A model generated the notes under the pieces. That model was not told the DNA's origin and ran no database searches. It saw nothing but the letters and a program-made list of their open reading frames with translations. A program made the position numbers and the translations under genes. Shown here piece by piece: positions 42,985 through 53,620 of a DNA stretch of 64,000 bases. This DNA is from Ornithodoros turicata (lineage: Eukaryota; Arthropoda; Arachnida; Ixodida; Argasidae). How positions within the stretch are numbered: position 1 is the first letter of the stretch; each line of letters starts with the position of its first letter. The stretch lies in assembly GCF_037126465.1 (NCBI RefSeq), contig NC_088203.1, positions 98,022,668 to 98,086,667 on the forward strand. Direction: 5' to 3'.

Positions 42985-43115
42985 GAGTGCGGCACAACAA
43001 GGAAATGCAGCACCAGCACGTTTCGCCTTCGAAATACGAAACTTGAACGCTAATGATGCGAAAGCTTTTGTTGTGCCTGAATGATCGAGTGGTTGTACGG
43101 CCTACAACGCGGCCT
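42985..43115 (+). repeat. Dispersed repeat D1 copy 1
   Basis: Shares ordered words with 45380-45505: GGCACAACAAGGAA against GGTATAACAAAGGAA, TTTGAAATACGAAA-type text, GCCTGAATGATCGAG against GCCTGAATGCTCGAG, and TGTACGGCCTACAACGCG against TGTGTGGCCTGCACTGCG. Class unknown. Confidence 0.6.
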
Positions 43116-44152
43116 GCAATCACTCGCAGAATAAGTATCGTTATATTGGTACTTCGTCCTGCTCTCTTTATTTTCCGCTTTACTTTTCGCCGTTATCTGA
43201 CCAGTAAGATACTTTCCCCTTGTGCCCTTATTTTGACATCTCCTCATAGTCGCGCATAAATGAGGAAGCAATTATCCTTCAAACTGCACTGTGCTAAGCA
43301 AATGGCATTTGCAGTATAATAGTTGCAAGTGTAGAAATATTCACAATTGTAGAAATTTCGCTTCATAGAACGTTTTTTTTTAAATTATTACACAATGTAA
43401 TCGTATTATAACGGACCTGCCCCAAACGTAAGAGGGACAGCGAAGTGCAATTGTGGCGCTTTCGTTTTTCCGGTTACTTTGGTGGCGTGGAGGAACCTTC
43501 AGTTGTAAATACTTTTTAACTCTCAATGAATATTGTTGAGAGAAAAACTTAACGTTTCTTGTAGAGGAAATTCGCCCAGAATGCCACTTCGCAGTTATTT
43601 TTCTTTTCTTTTTTATTCTTACGTAATAATATATGTCACTGTAATGCTTCCTGGCGGTGTATATGTACAAGCTTCGCATTATATCCGCTGCAGTGCTTAA
43701 ATAGCGCGTCTCAAATGTCTCGGCTTCTGTGGCTTTACACATCCCATGTTCATGCGGCTGGAACTGACTTTGAATACAACCGAAACCTAGGTGGGAGCAT
43801 CGGTAGCGCGTAGGGTTAAAACCCTACATGTTACACGCGACCCCATTACACGCGAAATATTACAAAATCGAAATCGTACAATTTGCCATGAACGATGCTG
43901 TTGTCTGCCTTCTTCTTTGGTTGATTCGACCACGTATGGGTAATATACTTTATTGGTCATGTAACTTGCGTTTTCTATTTCTTTGCGCAGCGAGTCTGGT
44001 CGAGGCCGTGGTACACTAGAGCTAAGAACAACATGAAGAACAACGGGATCCATGATAACTCTATATTTTTCTTCACCTTCACTATGATCATCATAAAGGC
44101 TGCATAATAAGGTAAGCCAGGTCCAATGCATAGGAAATATTTCGTTACATTG
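43116..44152. other. No gene recognised
   Basis: AT-rich; frames on both strands lack motifs. Confidence 0.4.
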
Positions 44153-44404
44153 TACACTCTTAAAAATGAACTTTACCGCATAGCACGCTCCTAGCCAGCC
44201 ATAATCTCGAATGATATCGTTAGCTGCCCTGATTTGTTGAAAACGGTAGGCGTACGCATTTTTTGTGACAATTATGAACAGCATAATTGTCACAAAAAGG
44301 CGTACGCCTCCCGTTTTCAACAAATCAGGGTAGATAACGATATCATTCGAGATTATGGTTGGCTAGGAGCGTGCTATGCGGTGAAATTCATTTTTAAGAG
44401 TGTA
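44153..44404. mobile_element. Foldback MITE type M3 copy 5
   Basis: A 252-bp palindrome, TA flanks, ends TACACTCTTAAAAATGAACT and TTCATTTTTAAGAGTGTA. Confidence 0.92.
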
Positions 44405-45379
44405 CTCTTATTCATTTCGAATTATAAATCGTGGCTATGTTGCATTTAATGATCCATTGTCGTGGTTTTGTGGAAAATAATTCTTCTGTATCACCGGCAC
44501 ATATTGGCTCGTGGACGATTGATCGCGACTTTGCTTTCCCGCAACAACACGTGGAAGAAAACGTGCATGTGACATTTGTCGATGGTGAATAATGTTTCTC
44601 ATTTGATTTGGATACCTTGTTTTAATACGTCCGATCTCAGAAACGCAAATTAACTTAAATAGTTATCAGGGAAGTGGATAAAAAAACGGATAAGGTAAAA
44701 AAAATAGTGTCTTTGGCGTGAAGTACTACATCTTTTGAAGAATGATAGAGAAGGGTATTTTGCTTTTTGCCTATTTTTTGGGAGATCCGCCGATATTTCT
44801 AACAACGGCCGTTCTTGTTCTGGGCTGTCTGAAGAGACTGTTCGTCTTCCCAGAAAACGAACAGCCTCGGCTGATTCTCGCCGTGTAAGAACAGTCTCTG
44901 TTCGAAATATCGCCCGCTCCCGCCCGAAGCTCCTCCCTTTAACAATAAATCTTTTAGAGGATGGATCGAACCCACGACGTATCTGTGCACATTTAAAGGT
45001 AACATTTCAAAGCTTACGTTAGCCTGAAAACTATGAAGGTGTTTAGTGAAACGTAGTGCCTGTGTGCAATTAGTTTAAATTTCTTCTGCCGCAAAGACTT
45101 CGCCAGGCGCCCCTTGAAGTGCCGGATACACTTTTGCTTTAGACAGCGAAAGCACACAATGTTCGGTACGTTACGCCAAATATCTCCATAGCTCAGCACA
45201 TAAAAGAGCGACGGAACGCTTTCCTGGTTGCTGAAGATTTCGGCGTATATCGTTTTCGCAGCAGGCACGAAGCTCCATATGCATTCTGTTGATTGAGCAA
45301 GTGCATCCGAAAAATGCAGTCTGGGTTGTTGTACCACATGAACGAATATGAACTGCGTGCCATTTTCAAAATGAATCTC
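44405..45379. other. No recognised gene; imperfect inverted repeat near 44785-44915
   Basis: CGATATTTCTAACAACGGCC and CTGTTCGAAATATCG, with GAGACTGTTC/GAACAGTCTC inside, form imperfect arms. GGATCGAACCCACGACG (44963-44979) resembles an antisense B box. The minus-strand frame 45014-45415 (133 codons) is unrecognised. Confidence 0.4.
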
Positions 45380-45505
45380 TGCGCGCGGTATAACAAAGGA
45401 AGGCAGCGCAAGCACCCTTTGCCTTTGAAATACGAAATGTGGTTGTTAATAAAGCGCAAGTTCCGCCTGAATGCTCGAGCAGTTGTGTGGCCTGCACTGC
45501 GTCGA
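45380..45505 (+). repeat. Dispersed repeat D1 copy 2
   Basis: Diverged direct copy of 42985-43115. Confidence 0.6.
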
Positions 45506-45768
45506 TAATCCCTTTTACTCGAAAGAAGTAGGTTATTGAGAGAGAAAAATTGGCTGTTCCTTAAATTCGTGGAGCAGCAGAAACAAATTAGTAGTAACAG
45601 TGCAACCGCTGTTCGCTGAAGTTCATGTAAATCGAATTCGAAACAACTGGTTCGGTGATTATTTTTATTTTTTCTTTCTTTCTTTCTTTCCTTCCTTGTA
45701 ATGATGATGGTGATAAAAGTAAAAAGATGGAATAAGAATATTGTCCTTTAAGCAACGTTTAGGATCGG

Positions 45769-45839
45769 GGGGGGGGGGGGACATATTTATTAGACCAAAG
45801 TAAAAAAAAGGAAAAAAATAGGAAAGGTCAGACGATCGA
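45769..45839 (-). mobile_element. 71-bp poly(C)-tailed retroposon
   Basis: The minus strand is GTCTGACCTTTCC, T-rich, TAATAAATATGTC and a C run. The 10-bp repeat TTAGGATCGG flanks it (45759-45768, 45840-45849). Confidence 0.88.
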
Positions 45840-46160
45840 TTAGGATCGGGAAGCCTAATCAAGTGCCACGAATTGAGCACACGGTAGTATAGTATCGTTC
45901 CAACATGAGGTTTTTCCAGCATAATTTTCATTTTCAGGCATAATTCCCATTTCCAGCACAATGAAAGTGCTGTACCGAGCTATACGAAGGGTAAACTCTG
46001 TTGTTTTCGCGCCCCAATACCTTGTACTTACCAAACATTAACAAGATTATGCCATAACTGCTCAATCATTTACTTGACCGTGCAGGCAGCCGAATAAGGA
46101 ATTGCAGTTTGGTTTTCCAGTCGCCGTACATGCTGAAATACGAGACTGTCCAGTTGCTCG

Positions 46161-46202
46161 TACACTCTTAGAAATGAAGTGAAGTTCATTTTTAAGAGTG
46201 TA
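46161..46202. mobile_element. 42-bp terminal remnant of an M3 MITE
   Basis: TACACTCTTAGAAATGAAG runs straight into GTGAAGTTCATTTTTAAGAG then TGTA. Only the two terminal repeats remain, joined inside the arms; TA flanks are intact. It is a near-minimal hairpin. Confidence 0.88.
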
Positions 46203-46399
46203 TATCATACAGTACTGCTTTATGCGGAGTCGTCTCTTGCGCTGTTTTTTCGTTCTCAACAGCAGCCCAATTATACCGCCTTATTGGTCTGTTGTACTCT
46301 CACACGTTTACATCGCATCCCAAAGCCTCTCAAAACCTCTGAAACCGCACTTCAGGCTCCCAGATGAACTCCTGATAAAACTATAGCTGTATTTTACAA

Positions 46400-46575
46400 T
46401 ACACTCTTAAAACAAAACTTCACCACATAGCACGCAGCAGCCCAACCATTTCTGCATAAGTGGCACACAAAGGCGTACGCCTCCCGTTTTCAACAAATCA
46501 GGGGAGAGAACGATGTCATTCGGGATGATGATTGGCTAGGAGCGTGCTATGTGGTGAAGTTCATTTTTAAGACTA
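46400..46575. mobile_element. Foldback MITE type M3/M4 hybrid with deleted left arm
   Basis: The left end TACACTCTTAAAACAAAACT resembles M2, the right end AGTTCATTTTTAAGACT resembles M3, and the core GGCGTACGCC lies near 46473. Much of the left arm is missing. Confidence 0.78.
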
Positions 46576-46731
46576 CAGTCTGAGCTCTCTTCTCTTTTCT
46601 TTTTATTTGATTTTCTATTATAAAGTACTGACACCCACAACAAAGAACGAAGAAAAGAATATCTTCTTAATATAGATCGACTGAAGAAACGTTACTTTCT
46701 GGCAGCTCATTGATTTCACCTAATGGGCGGG

Positions 46732-46830
46732 GGGGGGGGGGGTATGTGTTATTTAGGAAAGCAAAAGAAAAGAGGGAATGGTTAGCCCGCGCTACGGCAC
46801 CATGCTATTCCCAGAATAACATAATAAACT
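46732..46830 (-). mobile_element. Poly(C)-tailed LINE end, antisense
   Basis: On the minus strand: GGGAATAGCATGGTGCCG, GGGCTAACCATTCCC, CCTAAATAACACATACC and a C run. A diverged terminus of the element A type. Confidence 0.7.
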
Positions 46831-47945
46831 AAAATAAACAACAGGCAGCAACTCTAGAAGATGGATTTGTGTGTGTGTGGAAAGCAATTGAAGAGAGTGC
46901 TCTGCGGAACACGAAACAGTAACTCGACAAATAAGTGACTGGAACACAGGAGGGAAAAAAAAAAAGCGTTGCCCTGGCTTTGTCGCAGCGATGATTTTTC
47001 CAGAGCCCCAAGCCTCTTCGTCATAGCACGTTCCTTTTCCGAACATCCATAATACCTTTATTCTCGATGACAATGAGCTTACACATTAAAACGTTTTCCC
47101 AAAGAAGAAGAAAATGTTCAGTTCCTGTGCTGCCCCCTAAGAGTTCTGCAACAGGCGTATACGAAAAATGTAATTTGAATGGACGTTATCTTGGGTGCAT
47201 TCAAAGTTTTTGAAATGTTCGTGATCGTTAACAACGGAATATTTGCTAGTCTAAAGATGCCTGCTTATGGTAGAAAATGCACGTGCTGCATTTGTCTCAA
47301 TAAAGCCTGTTAGTAACCCACCGGTAAGAATAATAGCGCATCTTAAGTATGAAAGTCGTGAAAGGGTTTCTCATACAGGGCCTCGAACACGCGCTTCTTG
47401 ATGACAAGTCCATTGTTCTGGTCGTTGCATCTTGCTGGCAGGGATTTCTTCACCAAATGCCGCATTCGGTGCACTGTATACTTACTCACACTGTTCACTC
47501 CCCCTATGTCTTTCTCAGGTACTAAAATTCAATTCAACGGGCGTCTTCTAAGTATGGCATAGCATAGCAAAGGAGGGGCTAGCACACGTTCCGTGTGTGT
47601 GCCAGTTTCCTTCTGTAAACACAGCTGTACCTTCCTGGTTATTGCTGTTTTTCGTCTGTTTTTCCTTTTTTTTTTTATCTGGGTGGTACTGGTTGCGTAG
47701 AGCGTTAACGTGAACCTTGTTATCGTACGTGTTCAACCCCTCGTCCGTGAAGGATTAATGATAGCCCTTGCCTTGTAGGAACGACGTACGATTTATTTGC
47801 GGAAGCCACGCCATATTAAAGATGTAAATTGTAGGGTGTATGTGTGTGTCACGTTCTACAGCTACTGTTTGACAAATGCGGTTTGAATTCGGTCTCCCTC
47901 GAAAGAAATAACCCAAGAAATTGTCAGTATTTATTTTGTTAGTAA
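46831..47945. other. No gene recognised
   Basis: Frames at 46792-47073 have no motif; T run near 47668. Confidence 0.4.
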
Positions 47946-47953
47946 CCCCGTTT

Positions 47954-47999
47954 CCTATTATGTTGTATTATTTTTATAATAAACATATCCCCCCCCCCC
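47954..47999 (+). mobile_element. Poly(C)-tailed retroposon terminus
   Basis: TATTATTTTTATAATAAACATATC followed by a C run; CCCCGTTT occurs on both sides (47946-47953 and about 47996-48003). The duplication is partly ambiguous with the tail. Confidence 0.65.
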
Positions 48000-48210
48000 G
48001 TTTTCACAATGTTTACTACACAAAAATGTTAGAAAGTCAGGCTCAGGCAAGACATAATGCGAAAATAAATCATTTTGACACATTGCGTCGAGAAAGAGCA
48101 CCCTCTTTGCAAAACAATGAAGGTAAAAGAGAGAAAGAAAAACTGGACGTTCCGACAGCCAGTTACGAGCAGGGCATAAAACGCTGAACTCGGCCATATT
48201 CAAGCACAAC

Positions 48211-48420
48211 GTGCCTCGAATTTTTCGGAGGAAGGACCGCCGGATGTGGTTCGGTAAGCCATTTTCGACGGAGCCCGGTCGATACGTATTCGGCTTTTGT
48301 ATGCTGATGACGACAGTCATAGGGGCATCATTAATTTGCATTTTCTTTTTGCCCCCACTGTTGTCTGAAACGGGAGTATTTTATGCAGATATAACGGACG
48401 ATTATCAAAATATGAAAATA
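48211..48420 (+). CDS. Possible first exon of a single-pass membrane protein
   Basis: The frame starts MPRIFRRKDRRMWFGKPF, a basic N-terminus, and continues YVFGFCMLMTTVIGASLICI FFLPPLL, a convincing transmembrane segment of about 24 residues. GGA-GTATTT near 48381 could be a splice donor. Downstream, from about 48540, the same frame runs into a LINE tail and is not meaningful. Basic-then-hydrophobic order suggests a type II membrane protein, but the identity is unknown and no partner exon is visible. Confidence 0.3.
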
Positions 48421-48559
48421 TATAACAAAACTGATTGGTCCCCGGCGAAATCCAGCACCCCGACGCTCTCCCTTCAAAGCTCTTTTTACCTTTTTGGACA
48501 CTATCGGACTTCGATCCTTATTGTGAATGGTCTCATTATTTCATTCCCCACATCACCAC

Positions 48560-48650
48560 CAGCACTGAGGGTAGCGTATATCGCCCATGGCGATGACACT
48601 CCCCATTCATCACCTCAAAGTATAGTTGTTGTTGTTGTTTTCTTCTTTGT
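48560..48650 (+). mobile_element. LINE 3' end with (GTT)n tail
   Basis: GATGACACTCCCCATTCATC followed by ACCTCAAAGTATA and (GTT)n, the same layout as other TTG-tailed ends. Confidence 0.55.
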
Positions 48651-48774
48651 TTCTTGCTTCTGATCTGCCCAAATTTAGTACCCACTATACCGCCGAGAAA
48701 ACGATACTTAGAAGTATGCTTTGTATGGCACCGCAATTGTTGCGGTGAATCACCTCATCCCATCGTCATTCATG

Positions 48775-49015
48775 TACACTCTTAAAAATGAACTTCACCA
48801 CATAGCACGCTCCTAGCCAACCATCATCCTGAATGACAACGTTCTCGCCCCTGATTTGTTGAAAACGGGAGGAGGAGCCTATTTTGGCCCATTATGCACG
48901 GCACAAAATAGGCTCCTCCTCCCGTTTTCAACCAATCCAGGGCGAGAACGTTATCATTCGGGATGATCGTTGGCTAGAAGCGTGCTATGTGGTGAAGTTC
49001 ATTTTTAAGAGTGTA
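48775..49015. mobile_element. Foldback MITE type M4 copy 1, inside a LINE tail
   Basis: M3-like ends (CACTCTTAAAAATGAACTTC) with a different core: GGAGGAGCCTATTTTG and its mirror around CATTATGCACGG. TA flanks. It separates CCCATCGTCATTCATG from TTGCTGTTGTTG, i.e. it sits inside a TTG-type LINE tail. Confidence 0.9.
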
Positions 49016-49270
49016 GTTGCTGTTGTTGTGATGGCGCCCAACTATGTTTGATAGATGTGTGTATTGTCATGAAGTGGGGAACCTACCTGTGAAGGTATGC
49101 CCCCGTTACATGCATTCCAACTCTAGCCTACACAACTACAGAGAACAAATCCACCACCCGAGGGGGGATTACTGTGCGAACAATGCCAGGTCAACGCCAG
49201 ACCCCACGAACAATCAAGACCTCAGGAAGTCCGTTTGATTAGATTAAGAAAGCTTTTTCCAAAAGCAGTA
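49016..49270. other. No gene recognised
   Basis: A short frame with no motif. Confidence 0.35.
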
Positions 49271-49278
49271 CTGCAAGC

Positions 49279-50133
49279 CAGAGCCGTGTATTAAAAGTAT
49301 TATATTGTATTATATTGTTGAGCCGTATATTAAAAGAGAGTCTGGCCATTGGGAGGAGTCACAAAAAGAGGCTCGACCTGTCAATCACAGTTTCGCTCCT
49401 CTGATTGGTTTGCTTTTTACCAAGGGGGTCGCCATAACACCATACTGCCACCCAAAATGGCGACGAAAACAAACACAGTGAAGCGGGGATTTCGTGACAA
49501 AAAATTTTCACAGACTAACCTGATTTTACGCTGCAAATGTACATCCTAATACAAATTTCTCGGAAATCAGTTTCAACTTATGCTCATCCATCAATATCTA
49601 ACTGAAAATAATACGTTTTGTCGCCGGTGTTAGGCTTAGTGAACACGGCGATCACGACGAAATCATAACAAAAACGGCGCTGTGCTGTACAATCTTATTT
49701 TTAACAGCTGGATTTCATGGATATAAACATTCTTGCCTCTTATATTCCAACTATTCATGTAGATTTGTTTAAAAATCATACCGACAACAGAATGTGTCCC
49801 AGCAGGTGGTTCTGCCGGCAGCGGTACAACGACGGAAGCAGACGACAATTCCCGACGTGCCTTACGCTCCCTAGGTGGCGCTTATTAAATTTGCACCAAC
49901 AATCCACTACTTTTGCAGATTGCGAGAGGTGTCCATTTCAATCCCATCCAATCCACTTGCCACCCAAAATGGCGCTGCCCATGTTGGATAGGGGGGCAAA
50001 TAGTGAGGATAGGCTGATTGATAGCGCCCCATATTTCAAGACTTCATTGGTCGGAAAGATGAAAAAGTGGGTGGAGCTTCAGGTATAGGCATGACCCATT
50101 AATGGCCAGACTCTCTTTTAATATACGGCTCTG
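49279..50133. mobile_element. hAT-like element, duplication CTGCAAGC
   Basis: The ends CAGAGCCGTGTATTAAAAG and CTTTTAATATACGGCTCTG are inverted repeats, extended on the second left repeat by AGAGAGTCTGGCCATT and its mirror. The exact 8-bp repeat CTGCAAGC lies at 49271-49278 and 50134-50141. The left end carries a partial duplication of the TIR separated by TATTATATTG repeats. CACCCAAAATGGCG occurs twice inside. No transposase in 855 bp. Confidence 0.87.
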
Positions 50134-50207
50134 CTGCAAGCAATACTGCCCCGCCACCGTGCGGTTGTTATCGAAGACACCGTCCACCAAGGCAGACCAC
50201 GTTAACC

Positions 50208-50540
50208 ATACTCTAAGGAAAAAGGGTGTGAAAAGGTGGTAACTTCTAGAGGTACCACCTAGGTCAACATAATGTCTGATAAAGGGTGTAAAAGGGTGGC
50301 AAAAGAAATTACCATATATTCAAATTGCTACAAAAAGGCGTACGCCCTCCTCGCTCACCGAATCAGAAGCGATAACCCTATCATTCGTGGCAATGGTTGA
50401 CGGACAACGTGCCATGCGGTGAAGTTCTGTTTCGAGAGTGAGGTAGCAGGTAGAACTTTGCAACCTCTTAGGCGCAACATATGCGACAACTATTACCTCC
50501 TAAAAGGTGTAACTGCTCTACCCATTTTTCTAAGAGTGCA
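50208..50540. mobile_element. MITE type M5 copy 1, containing half an M1
   Basis: The left end CTCTAAGGAAAAAGGGTGTG and the right end CCCATTTTTCTAAGAGTGCA are imperfect inverted repeats. The middle (50313-50443) is the right half of an M1 element, from ATATTCAAATTGCTACAAAA to GAAGTTCTGTTTCGAGAGTG. The M5 copy at 62246 has the same M1 half at the same place. Confidence 0.75.
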
Positions 50541-50594
50541 AGGTGTTCTCAGCCTAAGAGGATTGTAGGCTCACTTTTCCGCCTTTCCACCACG

Positions 50595-50847
50595 TACACT
50601 CTTAAAAATGAACTTTACCGCATGGCACGCTTCTGGCCAACCATAATCTCGAATGATATCGTTATCTGCCCCGATTAGTTGAAAACGGGAGGCGTACGCC
50701 ATTTTTGTGACAATTATGAACAGCATAAGTGTCACAAAAAAGGCGTACGCCTCCTGTTTTCAGCAAATCAGGGCAGATAACGATATCATTCCAGATTATG
50801 GTTGGCTAGGAGCCTGCCATGCGGTGAAGTTCATATTTAAGAGTGTA
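50595..50847. mobile_element. Foldback MITE type M3 copy 6
   Basis: A complete 253-bp palindrome with TA flanks. Confidence 0.92.
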
Positions 50848-50981
50848 GGTACGCGGAGTTGAAGCGGGACTGCTGGACTGCAACGGACGCGAGCCTCCAA
50901 CCCAAAATTTGTGGGAAAATGGGTGACAGACACGCTGAAACCCAAATCCGCGGGCGGTCAAAAGTGATAATGCCAGTCTCA

Positions 50982-51505
50982 CGCACTCTAAAAACTGGGG
51001 GGACGATAACCACACACACACAAAAAGAAAACAAACTGAACTTCACCAGATAGCACGCCAACCATTGCCACACTCTTAGAAATGAACTTCACCATATAGC
51101 ACGCTCCTAGCCAACCATCACCCCGAATGACAACGCTCTCGCCCTAGATTTGTTGAAAACGGCAGGAGGAGCCTATTTTGTGCCATTATGCACGGCCCAA
51201 AATAGGCTCCTCCTGCCGTTTTCAACAAATCTAGGGCGAGAGCGTTGTCATTCGGGGTGATGGTTGGCTAGGAGCGTGCTATGTGGTGAAGTTCATTTTT
51301 AAGAGTGCACGAATGCTAGGGTTATCGCTTCTGATTCGAGGAGAAAGGGTGGCGTACGCCTTTTTGTGTCATTTATCATGTATCCAAATTGAAACAAAAC
51401 GGCGTACGCCCCCCTCTCTCTTCGTATCAGAAGCGATAACCCCGTCATTCGTAACACCGGTTGGCGCAGAGCGTGCTATGCGGTGAAGTTCAGTTTTTAG
51501 AGTGC
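50982..51505. mobile_element. Foldback MITE type M1 copy 4, split by M4
   Basis: The left end CACTCTAAAAACTG is separated from AACTTCACCAGATAGCACGC by about 40 bp containing a (CA)n run. The right arm runs from CGAATGCTAGGGTTATCGC to GTTTTTAGAGTGC. An M4 copy is inserted in the left arm. Confidence 0.82.
51071..51307. mobile_element. Foldback MITE type M4 copy 2, nested in M1
   Basis: A palindrome with GGAGGAGCCTATTTTGTG core. Flanked by CA on both sides rather than TA; excision restores CCATTGCCA-CGAATG of M1. Confidence 0.88.
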
Positions 51506-51523
51506 TGAGAGGTCGATATCTCG

Positions 51524-52124
51524 TACACTCTTAGAAATGAACTTCACGGCATAGCACGCTCCTAGCCAACCATCATCTCGAATCTCGGTTACCTTCCCTG
51601 ATTTGTTGAAAACTGTAGGCGTACGCCTTTTTTGTGACAATTATGAACAGCATAAGTGTCACGAAAGAGGCGTACGCCTCCCGTTTTCAACAAATCAGGG
51701 CAATTAAGGATATCATCCGAGATAATCTTTTTCTTTTTCTTTCTTCTTTTCCTTTTCTTTTCTTCTTTTTCTTTCTTCTTTTCCTTTTCTTTTCTTCTTT
51801 TTCTTTCTTCTTTTCATTTCTTCTCCTTTCCTTTTCCTTTGCTTTCTTCTTCTCCTTTTCTTTTCTTATTTATCCTTTCTTCCCCTTTTCTCCTTCTTTC
51901 TTCCCCTTTTCTCCTTCTTTCTTCCCCTTTTCTTTTCTTATTTTTCTTTCCGTCCCCTTTTCTTTCCTTCCCCTTCCCTTGCCTTTTTTGTTTGGAATAG
52001 CAAGCCGACCCTCGTCTGGCTGACCTTTCCTTTCTTTTTCTTAATAAACATATCCCCCCCCCCCCCCGAGATAATGGTTGGCTAGTAGCGTGCTATGCGG
52101 TGAAGTTCATTTTTTAAGATTGTA
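51524..52124. mobile_element. Foldback MITE type M3 copy 7, split by a LINE tail
   Basis: TA-flanked M3 ends; the right arm is interrupted after GAGATAAT by a poly(C)-tailed LINE fragment. Confidence 0.9.
51727..52067 (+). mobile_element. Poly(C)-tailed LINE 3' UTR copy with long pyrimidine tract
   Basis: A pyrimidine microsatellite of about 250 bp (CTTTTC/CTTCTT types), GGAATAGCAAGCCGACC, TGGCTGACCTTTCC, TTAATAAACATATC and a C run. The exact 8-bp repeat GAGATAAT flanks it (51719-51726, 52068-52075). Confidence 0.9.
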
Positions 52125-53371
52125 TGCTTCTTAAAACCAGGAGGGGTGAGCGATAATGTCAGAAACTGCAGCGCCCCTGATGCTCGCAACTCCTATGCAC
52201 TATAAGACAGGCGTTTTTCGTACTGCATGTGACAATAGGAAACAATTCATTTTAGTCAGTAGTCCTCTATGTAGCACATTGGTTGTCATTCTTCTTTGTT
52301 AAGCTCGTCGCGCTGTCACCAACGTCTGTAGACGTCAGAGTTAAAATTGTGGAATTTGCTGTCGCCGTATCTTTTTTTCGGAAAATGGAAGGGAAACGTC
52401 GTTCCTGATGCTTGCAAGGATCTTGCTGCGTTCCTTTGCGCTGCTTGCATGCTGTTTCGCGAACACAATAGTCTTGTCTCTAAAGTACCTTCTGAGTTAA
52501 AAGTTTTCCTCTCCTGAAAGACATATATGCACATGGTGGCCTTGTGTATTTGACATTTTAATGGCAGTTGTGGAAGCGCGATTGACGACGTAGTCTGCGT
52601 TGCTTGAGACGGGCTCGAAGAGATGCATTAAGAAAAATGAAGGCCCGCACAGCTTGGGATTCAAACGCAACGAAAGAACTGAAAAGCTATTTTATTTGCT
52701 TGTTTTCGTTTTTCTCATGTCCTCAAAGCGACATGTTCGAGAGAGTAACGAAAAGGCTTTCGAGGCTAAACAAAAAACGAAACGAAAACATGGGGCTCTT
52801 CTTTAATAGCACAGTGTTCCCTGTCACATCCAATGCCACGCTAAATCTAATTCTAGATGTTTAAGTGTATTTGAAAAAAAAAAGTTTCTGTACTCACATA
52901 GATTGTTCTTAGTTCTGTCACCGTCATCAATACCTTTCTTTCTTTCTTATGTTTTATAATAGCAGTGCGATTCTGTCTGATGCTTCCGACTTGCTTTAAC
53001 GTGGTAACGAATGTTTTATTCAATTTTGTGTCACGTGTCATCGTGGTTGCTGTGATATAGAAAAACGCCGGGTGTTTCGACGTGCTGGAAGTTTAGAAGC
53101 CATCCACTACGATGTTATTGAAATTATGTTGTCGTATACCTGACATATCCTTTGTCTTGTCATGCCGCACAGCACATGAATTTGGGCATTTCTCTTCTAA
53201 AAGCGGACAGTGAAGTAACCCTAATTTTACACAAACTACAGACACTACGCAAATTTACAAATTACCTTTACGATGCATACAATGAGTGTGGAAACCTTCA
53301 TCGTCTTTTTTTTTTTTTTTTTTTTTTTTGTTCACTTGCAGTTTGGGTACTCAGGATTCGTGAAACAATAA
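52125..53371. other. No gene recognised
   Basis: Several short frames, none with a motif. T run at 53307-53329. Confidence 0.4.
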
Positions 53372-53490
53372 AGAGTTTTAACACATTAGCATACGTAGGG
53401 GAAAGCGTTGGTCGTTCTGCGCACTGCGCGAACTACTAAAGCTGTCGCATACGTACACAAAGGAGATAGCGGACCGTGCAATAAAACTCA
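53372..53490. mobile_element. Foldback MITE type M9 copy 2
   Basis: AGAGTTTTAACACATTAGC and the opposite end GCAATAAAACTCAC, with TTCTGCGCACTGCGCGAAC in the middle, align with the copy at 19730-19895. Confidence 0.72.
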
Positions 53491-53575
53491 CTAGTGTTAG
53501 TAGATCGTTGATGACGTCATCGTGAAGGTGCGGTACCTCTACCGGAACCTATGGCAACGTACATGACTCAGAATG

Positions 53576-53620
53576 GTAACCTTTCCTTTCTTTTTTTCTT
53601 AATAAACATATCCCCCCCCC
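53576..53620 (+). mobile_element. 45-bp poly(C)-tailed retroposon
   Basis: GTAACCTTTCC, T-rich, CTTAATAAACATATC and a C run, between exact copies of CTCAGAATG (53567-53575, 53621-53629). The shortest poly(C) insert in the window with clean duplications. Confidence 0.88.

Noticed and set aside
43787..44323. 178-codon minus-strand ORF
   Set aside because: Half of it is the M3 MITE arm; similar MITE-derived frames appear at every M3 copy.
51634..52023. ORFs rich in F/S/L (129 and 114 codons)
   Set aside because: Translations of a CTTTTC pyrimidine tract in the LINE 3' UTR.
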